From the NCBI GenBank assembly GCA_948896875.1, contig CAQUWW010000091.1, positions 1,585 through 7,851 of the forward strand: DNA of 6,267 nucleotides, written 5' to 3'. This DNA is from an uncultured Acetatifactor sp. GTDB taxonomy: Bacteria; Bacillota; Clostridia; Lachnospirales; Lachnospiraceae. Positions within the stretch are counted from its first letter, which is position 1. Every line of letters starts with the position of its first letter. The notes beneath the pieces were generated by a model. The model was not told where the DNA came from, did no database searches, and was given only the letters and a program-made list of their open reading frames with translations. Position numbers and translations under genes: made by a program. Shown here piece by piece: positions 1 to 5,946 of the stretch.

Positions 1-121
1 GAGTCATAAGCTTATGAATATTTACAATCTGTTCCTGAATCAGAGGAATGGCGGCATATCCTCCCCCTACGCTGAATAGCCCAACCTGGATAAAAGCAAA
101 AAACAATTTCAACAATAGCAT
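1..121 (-). CDS. Chromate transporter family protein, second half of a CHR pair (partial)
   Basis: About 40 N-terminal residues are visible before the window edge. They begin MLLLKLFFAFIQVGLFSVGG and continue with a third Gly and then YAAIPLIQEQ. This is the first membrane helix of a CHR domain with its glycine-rich FGGG/SVGGG motif, followed by the usual amphipathic stretch. The ATG directly follows the TAA stop of the preceding CHR gene with no base between, and a GGAA-type Shine-Dalgarno site lies inside the end of that gene, about 11 nt upstream. This is the known arrangement of short-chain chromate transporters: two adjacent genes encode homologous single-domain proteins thought to work as a heteromeric membrane unit. 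Chromate export is the family name only. The true substrate in anaerobic gut bacteria is not established. The C-terminal part lies outside the window. Confidence 0.82.
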   Translation of the reverse strand, partial: MLLLKLFFAFIQVGLFSVGGGYAAIPLIQEQIVNIHKLMT

Positions 122-697
122 TTATGCTGCCGTTCCTTTCTTCTTTCTGATAGTAAAAGCCAGATCTACAAGTCCAATCCCCAGACAACTCAGAATAATC
201 AGCATGGCGCTGACACCCAGAAAATAGGTTGCAATAAACGCCGCTATCATCATCCCGATATACAGCACTCTCTTTGTTTTCACCACATTGCCGGCTAGAT
301 TGATCACCACATCAAAAATGACCGCCGCTACCCCGGCACGCATCACCTGCAATGCTGTCGCAATATAGGGATTGGTGCGGAACTGCTGATAAAACAGAGA
401 GATCACTGAAATAATGACCATTGGCGGAAGAATGGTTCCTCCCACTGCCGCCAGAGATCCCACCACACCGGCTGTCCGATACCCGATAATCACAGATGCG
501 TTTACCGGAAGAGGTCCGGGTGAGGACTGGGTGATAGCCGTCACGTCCAGCATTTCCTCCTCATCCAGCCATTTCAGTTCTTCCACATACTTCTTTTTCA
601 TCAGAGATACAATGACAAATCCCCCGCCGAAAGTACAGGCGCTTAGCAGAAACATGGTTCGAAACAGGATCCATAACTTATTCTCCGTTTTTTTCAT
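122..697 (-). CDS. Chromate transporter family protein, first half of a short-chain CHR pair
   Basis: This 191-residue integral membrane protein has one CHR domain, the usual size for the short-chain CHR family; long-chain ChrA proteins carry two domains and are about 400 residues. The first helix (about residues 9-32) contains the FGGG motif at 23-26. The cytoplasmic loop holds the family-typical Q-S-S-P-G-P-L-P-V-N block from residue 57. Further hydrophobic segments lie near 66-103, 112-136 and 143-179, and the tail is basic (RKKK). The start is secure because AGGAGG stands 5 nt upstream of the ATG. The stop abuts the ATG of the second CHR gene, so the two are surely co-transcribed and probably translationally coupled. 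A strong hairpin lies in the leader just upstream. The predicted role is anion transport (chromate or sulfate-like) at the cytoplasmic membrane; the real substrate is unknown. There is no evident functional link to the mannan genes. Confidence 0.88.
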   Translation of the reverse strand: MKKTENKLWILFRTMFLLSACTFGGGFVIVSLMKKKYVEELKWLDEEEMLDVTAITQSSPGPLPVNASVIIGYRTAGVVGSLAAVGGTILPPMVIISVISLFYQQFRTNPYIATALQVMRAGVAAVIFDVVINLAGNVVKTKRVLYIGMMIAAFIATYFLGVSAMLIILSCLGIGLVDLAFTIRKKKGTAA

Positions 698-702
698 GGT
701 GT

Positions 703-708
703 CCTCCT
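703..708 (-). promoter_or_regulatory. Shine-Dalgarno site of the first CHR gene
   Basis: Perfect AGGAGG on the minus strand, 5 nt before the ATG at 697. It fixes the start codon and predicts strong initiation unless the hairpin ending 11 nt upstream interferes. Confidence 0.85.
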
Positions 709-719
709 ATCTTAGTTCC

Positions 720-792
720 GCATCCGCTCTCTCAATCCCCATCTGCAAAAGAGTGCATCTGAAAATTCTATGGGGCTTGAGATAGCGGATGC
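720..792 (-). promoter_or_regulatory. Long hairpin in the leader of the CHR gene
   Basis: A near-perfect inverted repeat. Bases 720-727 (gcatccgc) pair with 785-792, base 728 with 784, 730-735 (tctcaa) with 777-782, and 737-742 (ccccat) with 770-775. The stem therefore has 21 pairs, interrupted only by two single mismatches and with no bulges. The loop is 27 nt (743-769) and contains a possible small TGCA/TGCA hairpin. In the mRNA the 3' arm ends 11 nt before the AGGAGG of the CHR gene. No run of T follows, so it is not a classic terminator. It could be a cis-regulatory leader, an mRNA-stabilising structure, or a remnant palindromic repeat. I do not recognise it as a known riboswitch class. 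Confidence 0.6.
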
Positions 793-890
793 TGCTTTAT
801 GGTACAGTTTTTCCCATAACCAGAAATTTATCATATAAAATATAAATTGTAAACCATCTTCAATCTGTTTCTGACATTGCTAAAACTAAA
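793..890. other. AT-rich spacer between the two palindromes; possible promoter
   Basis: No open reading frame is supported here. The stretch is much richer in A+T than the flanking genes. On the minus strand it contains TTTACA (853 to 848) and several TATAAT-like strings (for example TATGAT, read from about 835 to 830). This makes a sigma-A promoter for the CHR pair plausible, but no pair of boxes has convincing 17-bp spacing. Two small inverted repeats are also present: 797-802 with 814-819 (ttatgg/ccataa) and 825-831 with 842-848 (aatttat/ataaatt). Confidence 0.3.
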
Positions 891-959
891 ATATGCTCTA
901 AATGAGTTCTTCGCTAATCATGAGAAAATCTCGTGATTAAGAAATCATTTAGAGCATAT
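891..959 (-). terminator. 69-nt AT-rich palindrome, probable terminator of the mannan operon
   Basis: The left arm (891-925) and right arm (929-959) are inverted copies around an AAA loop. From the outside, 15 bp match perfectly (ATATGCTCTAAATGA), followed by one mismatch, 5 bp, a 4-nt bulge (CGCT) in the left arm, and about 10 bp with one G-T wobble. Read on the minus strand, the stem is followed by the T-rich tail ATTTTAGTTTTAG. It lies 50 bp past the GH2 stop, so it is well placed to end the operon. It is longer and more AT-rich than a typical intrinsic terminator, and the T tract is interrupted by A and G. A miniature repeat element that also acts as a terminator is a real alternative. 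Confidence 0.5.
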
Positions 960-1008
960 ATCGTCGTTGTCCGGTTTCTGCTTACCCTAAGCCGGCGGCA
1001 CAAAACAG
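960..1008. other. 3' untranslated spacer after the beta-mannosidase gene
   Basis: A short spacer between the GH2 stop and the palindrome. It contains one minor hairpin (980-984 gctta with 988-992 taagc) and no coding signal. Confidence 0.4.
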
Positions 1009-3489
1009 TCATCGGATATCGTACACGCTTCGAATCTTCAGCCCTTCCGGCCTGCCTTTCAGAATCCTGACCCGCCTCTCCCCGGCGTTCATGTCAAAAT
1101 AATTGTCCTCCAGCAGCATATCATCCGCTTCGTTGATGATCTCCACAGATTTTGCATAGGCGCCTGCATGGACAATCAGCTCCTCTCCCTGGACATTTAC
1201 TGTGAGAGCCGGGTTCTCGAACCGGAAATGCTTCGGCGGTGCGAAAAGCATGGTCCCTGCCGACACTTCTTCCCCGTCAAGAATGCACTGGAAGCTCACA
1301 TAATTCTCGTACGGCTCCGCCGACCTCAGCTCCTGCTTCTCAAGCCAGACGGAAGTCAACGCCGGAACCTCGCAGATTTCCTCCCCCTGCCGCAGAATTC
1401 GGGCTTTTGTGTCTCTCAGCTGCCATTTCACTGTCACAGTGATGTCCTGCCTGGTCTCGTTGGCCACATTCAGCTGTATGGCCTTCTTCACTTCATAGGC
1501 TTGCGCGTTAGGATTGGGGTCCTGGGTCAGCAGGCCTTCCTCTGCGCAGGAGAGCAGCACCGGAGCGAAAAATCTCTTCTCATAATAGTGCAGCGCTTTC
1601 CAACGGCCGTAATAATCGATGGAGGCCCAGCTTGCCACCGGCCAGCAGTCGTTCAACTGCCACACGATAGTTCCCATACAGCGGCCGCGATTCCTCCGGA
1701 AATGCTCCACACCGTACCGGATGGCCTCCGCCTGCAGCAGCTGGGAGGCATACAGCAGGGTGTCAAAACTGCCGGGATAGAGGAAGGTCTGCTCCATATA
1801 ATTCATAATTTTACCGTTGGCGCTCACATTCCTCTGATGCTTTTCCATCACATAGGAAAAAATATTTCTGTCTTCCGGAAGGGTAAAGGTCTCGCAGGTC
1901 TTCAGGGAAGGAAAGGACTGAAAACCGAATTCCGACACATACCGAAAATGGAACTGCCGATAGGCCGTGAAAGGCTTGTTGCCATGCCACACATCCCAGT
2001 AATGCACATCTCCCCGGTTCTCGTCGCCCGGATCGTCAAAAGCGCCTCCGGAGGAGGGACTTGACGGCCAGTAGAAGGTGTTGGGATCATACTCCTTCAC
2101 CACTTTAGGCAGAATGTACTCGTACATTTTCACATAATCGCTCTTTTGGCCGGGTTTCGCCACCCAGTAACCGCCCTGGGCTACAAAGGTCTCCATCTCG
2201 TTATTGCCGCACCACAGTCCCAGGCTGGCGTGATGCCGGATTCTCTTGATATTGTCAACAAATTCCGCCCTGATATTCTCCTCGAATTCTTCGGTGAGAT
2301 TGTATACCGCACAGGCGAACATGAAATCTTCCCAGACCAGCAGCCCCAGCTCGTCACAGGCATCCCAGAAGGCATCCCCGGGATAATGGCCTCCGCCCCA
2401 GACCCGAATGCAGTTGTGATGGGCGTTCTTCGCCTGCAGCAGTAAATCATAGGTGCGCTGTGGCGTCACTCTGGGCAGAATATTGTCCTCCGGAATGTAA
2501 TCCGCCCCCATGGCAAAGATTTTCACCCCGTTCACCTCATGGCAGAACTGTTCCCCGTACCGGTCTTTTTCCACACACATGCCCACAGTGCGCAGTCCAA
2601 TCCTCCGCTTCCAGGTATCAAGGACCTGCCCGTCCTCCGAAAGCAGCTCCACTTCCACCCCGTATAACGGCTGACTTCCGTAACCGTTGGGCCACCAGAG
2701 CTGCGGGTTCTCTATTACGATGCCTTCCATGACCTGGGCGTGGGTGTATTCGCAGACTTCTCTCTCCGGAGCATAAACCCGCACTCTGCAGCACAGCCCT
2801 TCCAGCCTGTTATCGTCCCGGCCAAACCGCCGCAGATGCTCCTCCCCGATTCTGTCCACATCGATGTCCAGCTTCAGTTTCACCTGATCAGGCTGGTGCA
2901 GCTGAGTTATGTATACGCTGTCAATTCTGGCCGTACTGTATCCAATCAGCTTTACATCCCGCCAGATTCCGGCATCGGGAAGGCGGGGACCCCAGTCCCA
3001 GCCGAACATGCAGTGGGCCTTCCGCAGGTAGGGAAACCCTGCCATGGATTCGCCGCTGCCCGGAATATGCTCCCTTTCATTGGCCTCCCGGATATACTTT
3101 GTGGGAGAGCGCAGAATGACCTTCAATTCATTCCCGGTGCTTTGAAGCAGCTCCTTCACCGGGAATTCCCAGGTCCTGTGCATATTTTCCACATGCCCCA
3201 ATGCTTTTCCATTCAGCAGCAGATCTGCGATGGTATCGATTCCATCGAAATGCAGCAGTACTTTTTCACAGGCAAGCATCTCCTGTTCCACATCAAAGTA
3301 CGTCACATACTCGAAATCCTGCTCCATGACGGCCAAAGCTTTCATTTCGTTGTCTCTGTAATAAGGGTCCTCCATCCGCCCGGCAGTCAGCAGATCATGG
3401 TACACACTGCCCGGCACTTTTGCAGAGATAAAGTCTCCGCTTCCGGCCACACACATTTTCCAGTTGTCATGTAATGTTTTTACTATCAT
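1009..3489 (-). CDS. GH2 beta-mannosidase, cytoplasmic
   Basis: Predicted to hydrolyse terminal non-reducing beta-linked mannose from mannooligosaccharides with retention of configuration (EC 3.2.1.25). Numbering is from the ATG at 3489 (826 residues, normal for bacterial GH2 beta-mannosidases). An N-terminal sugar-binding domain covers about 5-185 and contains the beta-mannosidase signature MFGWDWGPRLPDAGIWRDV near 161-179. An immunoglobulin-like domain follows to about 305, then a TIM barrel to about 640. W-C-G-N-N-E carries the acid/base Glu431, and S-E-F-G-F-Q-S carries the nucleophile Glu520, spaced as in characterised members. W-Q-L-N-D-C-W-P closes the barrel, followed by C-terminal beta domains. 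There is no signal peptide, so it acts on imported oligosaccharides. An in-frame ATG at 3510 would add seven residues, but only the ATG at 3489 has AAAGG at 7-nt spacing. It lies 22 nt after the GH130 gene, in the same operon. Confidence 0.93.
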   Translation of the reverse strand: MIVKTLHDNWKMCVAGSGDFISAKVPGSVYHDLLTAGRMEDPYYRDNEMKALAVMEQDFEYVTYFDVEQEMLACEKVLLHFDGIDTIADLLLNGKALGHVENMHRTWEFPVKELLQSTGNELKVILRSPTKYIREANEREHIPGSGESMAGFPYLRKAHCMFGWDWGPRLPDAGIWRDVKLIGYSTARIDSVYITQLHQPDQVKLKLDIDVDRIGEEHLRRFGRDDNRLEGLCCRVRVYAPEREVCEYTHAQVMEGIVIENPQLWWPNGYGSQPLYGVEVELLSEDGQVLDTWKRRIGLRTVGMCVEKDRYGEQFCHEVNGVKIFAMGADYIPEDNILPRVTPQRTYDLLLQAKNAHHNCIRVWGGGHYPGDAFWDACDELGLLVWEDFMFACAVYNLTEEFEENIRAEFVDNIKRIRHHASLGLWCGNNEMETFVAQGGYWVAKPGQKSDYVKMYEYILPKVVKEYDPNTFYWPSSPSSGGAFDDPGDENRGDVHYWDVWHGNKPFTAYRQFHFRYVSEFGFQSFPSLKTCETFTLPEDRNIFSYVMEKHQRNVSANGKIMNYMEQTFLYPGSFDTLLYASQLLQAEAIRYGVEHFRRNRGRCMGTIVWQLNDCWPVASWASIDYYGRWKALHYYEKRFFAPVLLSCAEEGLLTQDPNPNAQAYEVKKAIQLNVANETRQDITVTVKWQLRDTKARILRQGEEICEVPALTSVWLEKQELRSAEPYENYVSFQCILDGEEVSAGTMLFAPPKHFRFENPALTVNVQGEELIVHAGAYAKSVEIINEADDMLLEDNYFDMNAGERRVRILKGRPEGLKIRSVYDIR

Positions 3490-3496
3490 CGTCATG

Positions 3497-3501
3497 CCTT
3501 T
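3497..3501 (-). promoter_or_regulatory. Shine-Dalgarno site deciding the GH2 start
   Basis: AAAGG on the minus strand, 7 nt before the ATG at 3489. Four in-frame ATG codons lie within 24 nt (3510, 3504, 3495, 3489). Only the last has a ribosome site at normal distance. Confidence 0.55.
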
Positions 3502-3511
3502 CATTTTCATT

Positions 3512-4534
3512 TTATCTGATACCTATTTCGGCATCTGCCTCCGAAACATGACTGTTTTCCTTAATATAATGTACAATCTCATCCAGTTTCATAAAGGCCA
3601 GCCCCACATAGCTGTCCGCACAGCCGTAATACAGAGCGATTTTCCCGCTCTCGGAATCATGGATGGTAGCGCAGGGGAAGCATACGTTGGGAACAAAGCC
3701 TCTCTCCTCATACCACTCCTCCGGTGTCAGCAGGAAATTCTCACAGCGATACAGCACTTTGGAGGGATTGTCAATGTCCAGAATGGCTCCCCCAATAGAA
3801 TAGACAAAGCCGTTGCAGGTTCCGCTGACGCCGTGATAGAACAGAAGCCACCCCTCGCTGGTCTCAATCGGCGCGGCGCCGCCGCCCACTTTCACGCTCT
3901 CCCACCAGTTTCCATTCTTGCCCATCACATGTCTGTGTTTTCCCCAGTACACCATATCCGGGCTCTCGCTCAGGAAGATATCGCCAAAGGGTGTATGGCC
4001 GGAATCCGAAGGCCGGCTCAACAGCACATAATTCCCGTGAATCTTCCTGGGGAACAGCACCGCATTCCGGTTAAAGGGAATGAAGGGATTCTCTATTCTC
4101 ACGAAGCTTTTAAAATCCGTGGTTTTTGCCATGCCGATGGACGCGCCGTAGAAATCCTGACACCAGATGATGTAATAGGTATCCTCCACCTTCACCAGGC
4201 GGGGATCATAGGCATACGGCGGCATAAAGTCATTGCCCTTCTCATCCTTGAAAGGAATCTTCTCCGCCTCAAAAGTCCAGTGAATGGCATCCTGGCTGTG
4301 CCCCAGATAAATATACGGTACGCCGTTGGTCTGCTCTCCCCGGAACACACCGATAAATGCGTCGCCATAGGGCATTACCGCACTGTTAAATATTCTGGCC
4401 ACTCCCTCCACCGGATTCCTTCCGATAATGGGATTCTCCCTGTAACGCCAGATGGGGGCGCCTTTCAATCCTTCCGGCTTCTCCTGCCAGGGTACATTCT
4501 TTACCGCCGGTGCTATCATTTTTATCTCGCTCAT
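3512..4534 (-). CDS. GH130 mannoside phosphorylase, subfamily 2-like
   Basis: A GH130 inverting phosphorylase with a five-bladed beta-propeller fold. It is predicted to release alpha-mannose 1-phosphate from the non-reducing end of beta-1,4-mannooligosaccharides (EC 2.4.1.319 type). From the ATG at 4534 it has 340 residues, the family norm. Recognisable blocks are PWQEKP (15-20), I-F-N-S-A-V (48-53), Y-A-Y-D-P-R with the catalytic Asp110, FNRNAVLFPRK (154-164), SRPSDSGHTPFGDIF (173-187), YHGV (233-236), and N-V-C-F-P-C-A-T with Y-Y-G-C-A-D near the end. These fit the mannooligosaccharide/mannosyl-GlcNAc phosphorylase group. Some normally conserved positions differ (V-G-G-G-A-A-P-I-E-T where relatives have I-G-A-G-P-I-P-I-E-T), so the exact substrate is uncertain. 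An upstream ATG at 4594 would add 20 unconserved residues and lacks a Shine-Dalgarno site; GAGGAG lies 3 nt before 4534. The neighbouring epimerase and GH130_1 argue for mannan rather than N-glycan. Confidence 0.9.
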   Translation of the reverse strand: MSEIKMIAPAVKNVPWQEKPEGLKGAPIWRYRENPIIGRNPVEGVARIFNSAVMPYGDAFIGVFRGEQTNGVPYIYLGHSQDAIHWTFEAEKIPFKDEKGNDFMPPYAYDPRLVKVEDTYYIIWCQDFYGASIGMAKTTDFKSFVRIENPFIPFNRNAVLFPRKIHGNYVLLSRPSDSGHTPFGDIFLSESPDMVYWGKHRHVMGKNGNWWESVKVGGGAAPIETSEGWLLFYHGVSGTCNGFVYSIGGAILDIDNPSKVLYRCENFLLTPEEWYEERGFVPNVCFPCATIHDSESGKIALYYGCADSYVGLAFMKLDEIVHYIKENSHVSEADAEIGIR

Positions 4535-4537
4535 ACT

Positions 4538-4543
4538 CTCCTC
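4538..4543 (-). promoter_or_regulatory. Shine-Dalgarno site for the GH130_2-like gene
   Basis: GAGGAG on the minus strand, with only 3 nt before the ATG at 4534. The spacing is short, so initiation may be modest. It still supports this ATG over the upstream one at 4594. Confidence 0.5.
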
Positions 4544-4576
4544 ATTTCTGTGCCGCCTGTGAATATCACTTACACT

Positions 4577-4591
4577 TATGGTGTCTCCTTT
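4577..4591 (-). promoter_or_regulatory. Strong Shine-Dalgarno site facing an ATA codon
   Basis: AAAGGAG, 5 nt spacer ACACC, then ATA at 4579-4577, in frame with the GH130_2-like gene. The layout closely matches the CHR gene start (AGGAGG, ACACC, ATG). It looks like a former or alternative start site whose ATG has become ATA, or an unrelated purine-rich leader. It would give a protein 15 residues longer than the chosen start. Confidence 0.35.
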
Positions 4592-4606
4592 CATCTCAAG
4601 CGTATC

Positions 4607-4644
4607 CGGGAAGCTATCTGCGCGGCACTCTTTGCAGTTTCCCG
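4607..4644 (-). other. Possible intercistronic hairpin between the two GH130 genes
   Basis: In the 120-nt gap between the two phosphorylase genes, 4607-4612 (cgggaa) can pair with 4639-4644 (ttcccg), and 4618-4621 (ctgc) with 4634-4637 (gcag). This gives a two-part stem with internal loops. No T tract follows, so it is unlikely to terminate. It may slow decay or modulate expression between cistrons. Confidence 0.3.
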
Positions 4645-4654
4645 TTTTAACGTT

Positions 4655-5848
4655 TTATCGATTTTCTTTCTGTTCTTCCTGTCTCTCCAGAAACTCAAGA
4701 TTCCGCCGGATCAAATCGCATCTTAAGGCCACACACTCCACAGAGCGAAGCGGGTCCCCAGGGGTATGGAACACATAATCCATAAGCCGCTCCACATCCG
4801 TCACCGCCACATGCATTCTGGTATCGCTGGATGCGTAATAAATATACACTTCCCCGCTTTCCGTTGCAATGGCGCCGTTGGTGAAGACCACGTTGGACAC
4901 ATCTCCCACCCGTTCTCCTTCTCTGGGCCCGATCAAAAGCCCGGAAGGCTCCGCAATCACTTTCGCCGGGTCATTCAAATCCGTGGCAAAGGCATAAATG
5001 ACGTAACGCAGCCCCGCCGCCGTATTCCTGACTCCGTGGGCGATATGAATCCAGCCCTTTTCCGTTTTGATGGGCACCGCTCCCGCGCCGTTCTTCGCCT
5101 CGGTGATGGTATGATATCTCCGGAGGCTGGTCATCCTCTCTTCGTCAATCACCGCGTGGGTGATATCGTCGCAAAGTCCGAACCCGATTCCCCCGCCGCT
5201 TCCTGTCTCAATAAAGTCATCCATGGGCCTGGTGTAAAACGCATATTTTCCATCCACAAATTCCGGATGCAGCACCACATTTCTCTGCTGCGGTGAGTGC
5301 AGCGTCACCAGATTGGGCAGTCTCTCCCAGGTCTTCAGATCCTTTGTCCTCACAATACCTGCCGCCGCCACCGCCGCAGACAGATCGTCCACGGAAGTAT
5401 CCTTACTCTCGGAGCAGAACACGCCGTAAATATAGCCGTCTTCGTGCTTCGTCAGACGCATGTCATACACATTGGTCTCCTCCGGACAGGTATCCGGAAG
5501 CAGAATCGGATAGTCCCAGAACCGGAATCCGTCCACCCCATTGTCGCTCTCCGCCACGCCGAAGAAGGATTTCCTGTCATTTCCCTCGATGCGGGCCACC
5601 AGATAAAATTTCCCGTCCAGCAGGATTGCACCGGAATTCATCACAGCATTCACACCCAGACGCTCCATAAAATGGGGATTGGTCTCCGGATTCAGATCAT
5701 ATCTCCAGGTCAGGGGAATATGGTCTCTTGTGAGCACCGGATACTCGTATCTGTCATAGATTCCATTGTAAAAGTTGGTTTTTCTGTTCTTCCGGGAAAC
5801 CAGCTCATTGTACCTTGCCAGTTCCTCCGCATATCTTTTATGCATCAT
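4655..5848 (-). CDS. 4-O-beta-D-mannosyl-D-glucose phosphorylase, GH130 subfamily 1
   Basis: Catalyses reversible phosphorolysis of mannosyl-beta-1,4-glucose to alpha-mannose 1-phosphate and glucose (EC 2.4.1.281), the last step after epimerisation of mannobiose. The protein has 397 residues, the usual subfamily length. It matches the family throughout: YPVLTRDHIPLTWRYDLNPE (36-55), A-R-I-E-G-N-D-R-K-S-F-F (85-96), N-V-Y-D-M-R-L with the catalytic Asp129, QQRNVVLHPEFVDGKY (187-202), TGSGGGIGFG (215-224), HGVRNTAAGLRYV (271-283), G-D-V-S-N-V (315-320) and Y-Y-A-S-S-D-T-R-M-H-V (337-347). There is no signal peptide, so it is cytoplasmic. The start is the first of two adjacent ATG codons, with GGAG 10 nt upstream. 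It follows the 2-epimerase, which supplies its substrate, and this pairing makes the assignment very firm. The last 10 or so residues are charged and variable. Confidence 0.95.
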   Translation of the reverse strand: MMHKRYAEELARYNELVSRKNRKTNFYNGIYDRYEYPVLTRDHIPLTWRYDLNPETNPHFMERLGVNAVMNSGAILLDGKFYLVARIEGNDRKSFFGVAESDNGVDGFRFWDYPILLPDTCPEETNVYDMRLTKHEDGYIYGVFCSESKDTSVDDLSAAVAAAGIVRTKDLKTWERLPNLVTLHSPQQRNVVLHPEFVDGKYAFYTRPMDDFIETGSGGGIGFGLCDDITHAVIDEERMTSLRRYHTITEAKNGAGAVPIKTEKGWIHIAHGVRNTAAGLRYVIYAFATDLNDPAKVIAEPSGLLIGPREGERVGDVSNVVFTNGAIATESGEVYIYYASSDTRMHVAVTDVERLMDYVFHTPGDPLRSVECVALRCDLIRRNLEFLERQEEQKENR

Positions 5849-5858
5849 GTTTTCATAT

Positions 5859-5862
5859 CTCC
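5859..5862 (-). promoter_or_regulatory. Shine-Dalgarno site of the GH130_1 gene
   Basis: GGAG on the minus strand, 10 nt before the ATG at 5848. The spacing is somewhat long. The site lies just downstream (in mRNA sense) of the inner copy of the 21-bp direct repeat. Confidence 0.5.
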
Positions 5863-5863
5863 A

Positions 5864-5884
5864 TTATAGTCCCGCGACTGCCCC
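5864..5884 (-). repeat. 21-bp direct repeat, copy in the intergenic gap
   Basis: Matches 5963-5983 at 20 of 21 bases, same orientation, offset exactly 99 bp. In the epimerase frame both copies encode GQSRDYN; the single difference (CAG versus CAA) is synonymous for Gln. Confidence 0.85.
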
Positions 5885-5887
5885 TGT

Positions 5888-5946
5888 GGTGCCTTTCCCT
5901 GCGGAGAACTTCCGGCCGTTTCACGTCCGTAATTTCTCCGGGCACC
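5888..5946 (-). repeat. Inverted repeat filling the epimerase-GH130_1 gap
   Basis: Outer arms 5888-5893 (ggtgcc) and 5941-5946 (ggcacc) pair, as do inner arms 5903-5908 (ggagaa) and 5934-5939 (ttctcc). One side has a 9-nt internal loop and the other 1 nt. The structure begins immediately after the epimerase stop codon and lies between the two 21-bp direct repeats. There is no T tract, so it is more likely an inserted repeat or an mRNA-processing or stability element than a terminator. Confidence 0.5.

Noticed and set aside
414..785. A 123-codon plus-strand frame crossing the CHR gene start
   Set aside because: It is antisense to the CHR coding region and leader. Its Ser-rich stretch simply mirrors Glu/Met codons of the real protein.
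891..959. Insertion-sequence end or CRISPR repeat
   Set aside because: No transposase fragment, no second copy in the window and no regularly spaced repeats. It is a single hairpin.
1168..2064. A 298-codon plus-strand frame, and another at 2740-3474
   Set aside because: Both are antisense to the GH2 gene, whose motifs and catalytic residues are intact across the whole region. Their translations are His/Pro/Leu-rich shadow sequence.
1902..2450. Two minus-strand frames (62 and 89 codons) inside the GH2 gene
   Set aside because: They are out of frame with GH2, have no ribosome sites of note, and fall in the conserved catalytic barrel.
3464..4726. A 420-codon open frame on the plus strand
   Set aside because: It lies antisense over the clearly recognisable GH130_2-like gene, its translation resembles no family, and it is an effect of codon bias in the real gene.
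5293..5869. Overlapping plus-strand frames of 125 and 190 codons, with a further one at 4766-5296
   Set aside because: Antisense to the GH130_1 gene, with no recognisable domain and compositions typical of shadow frames.
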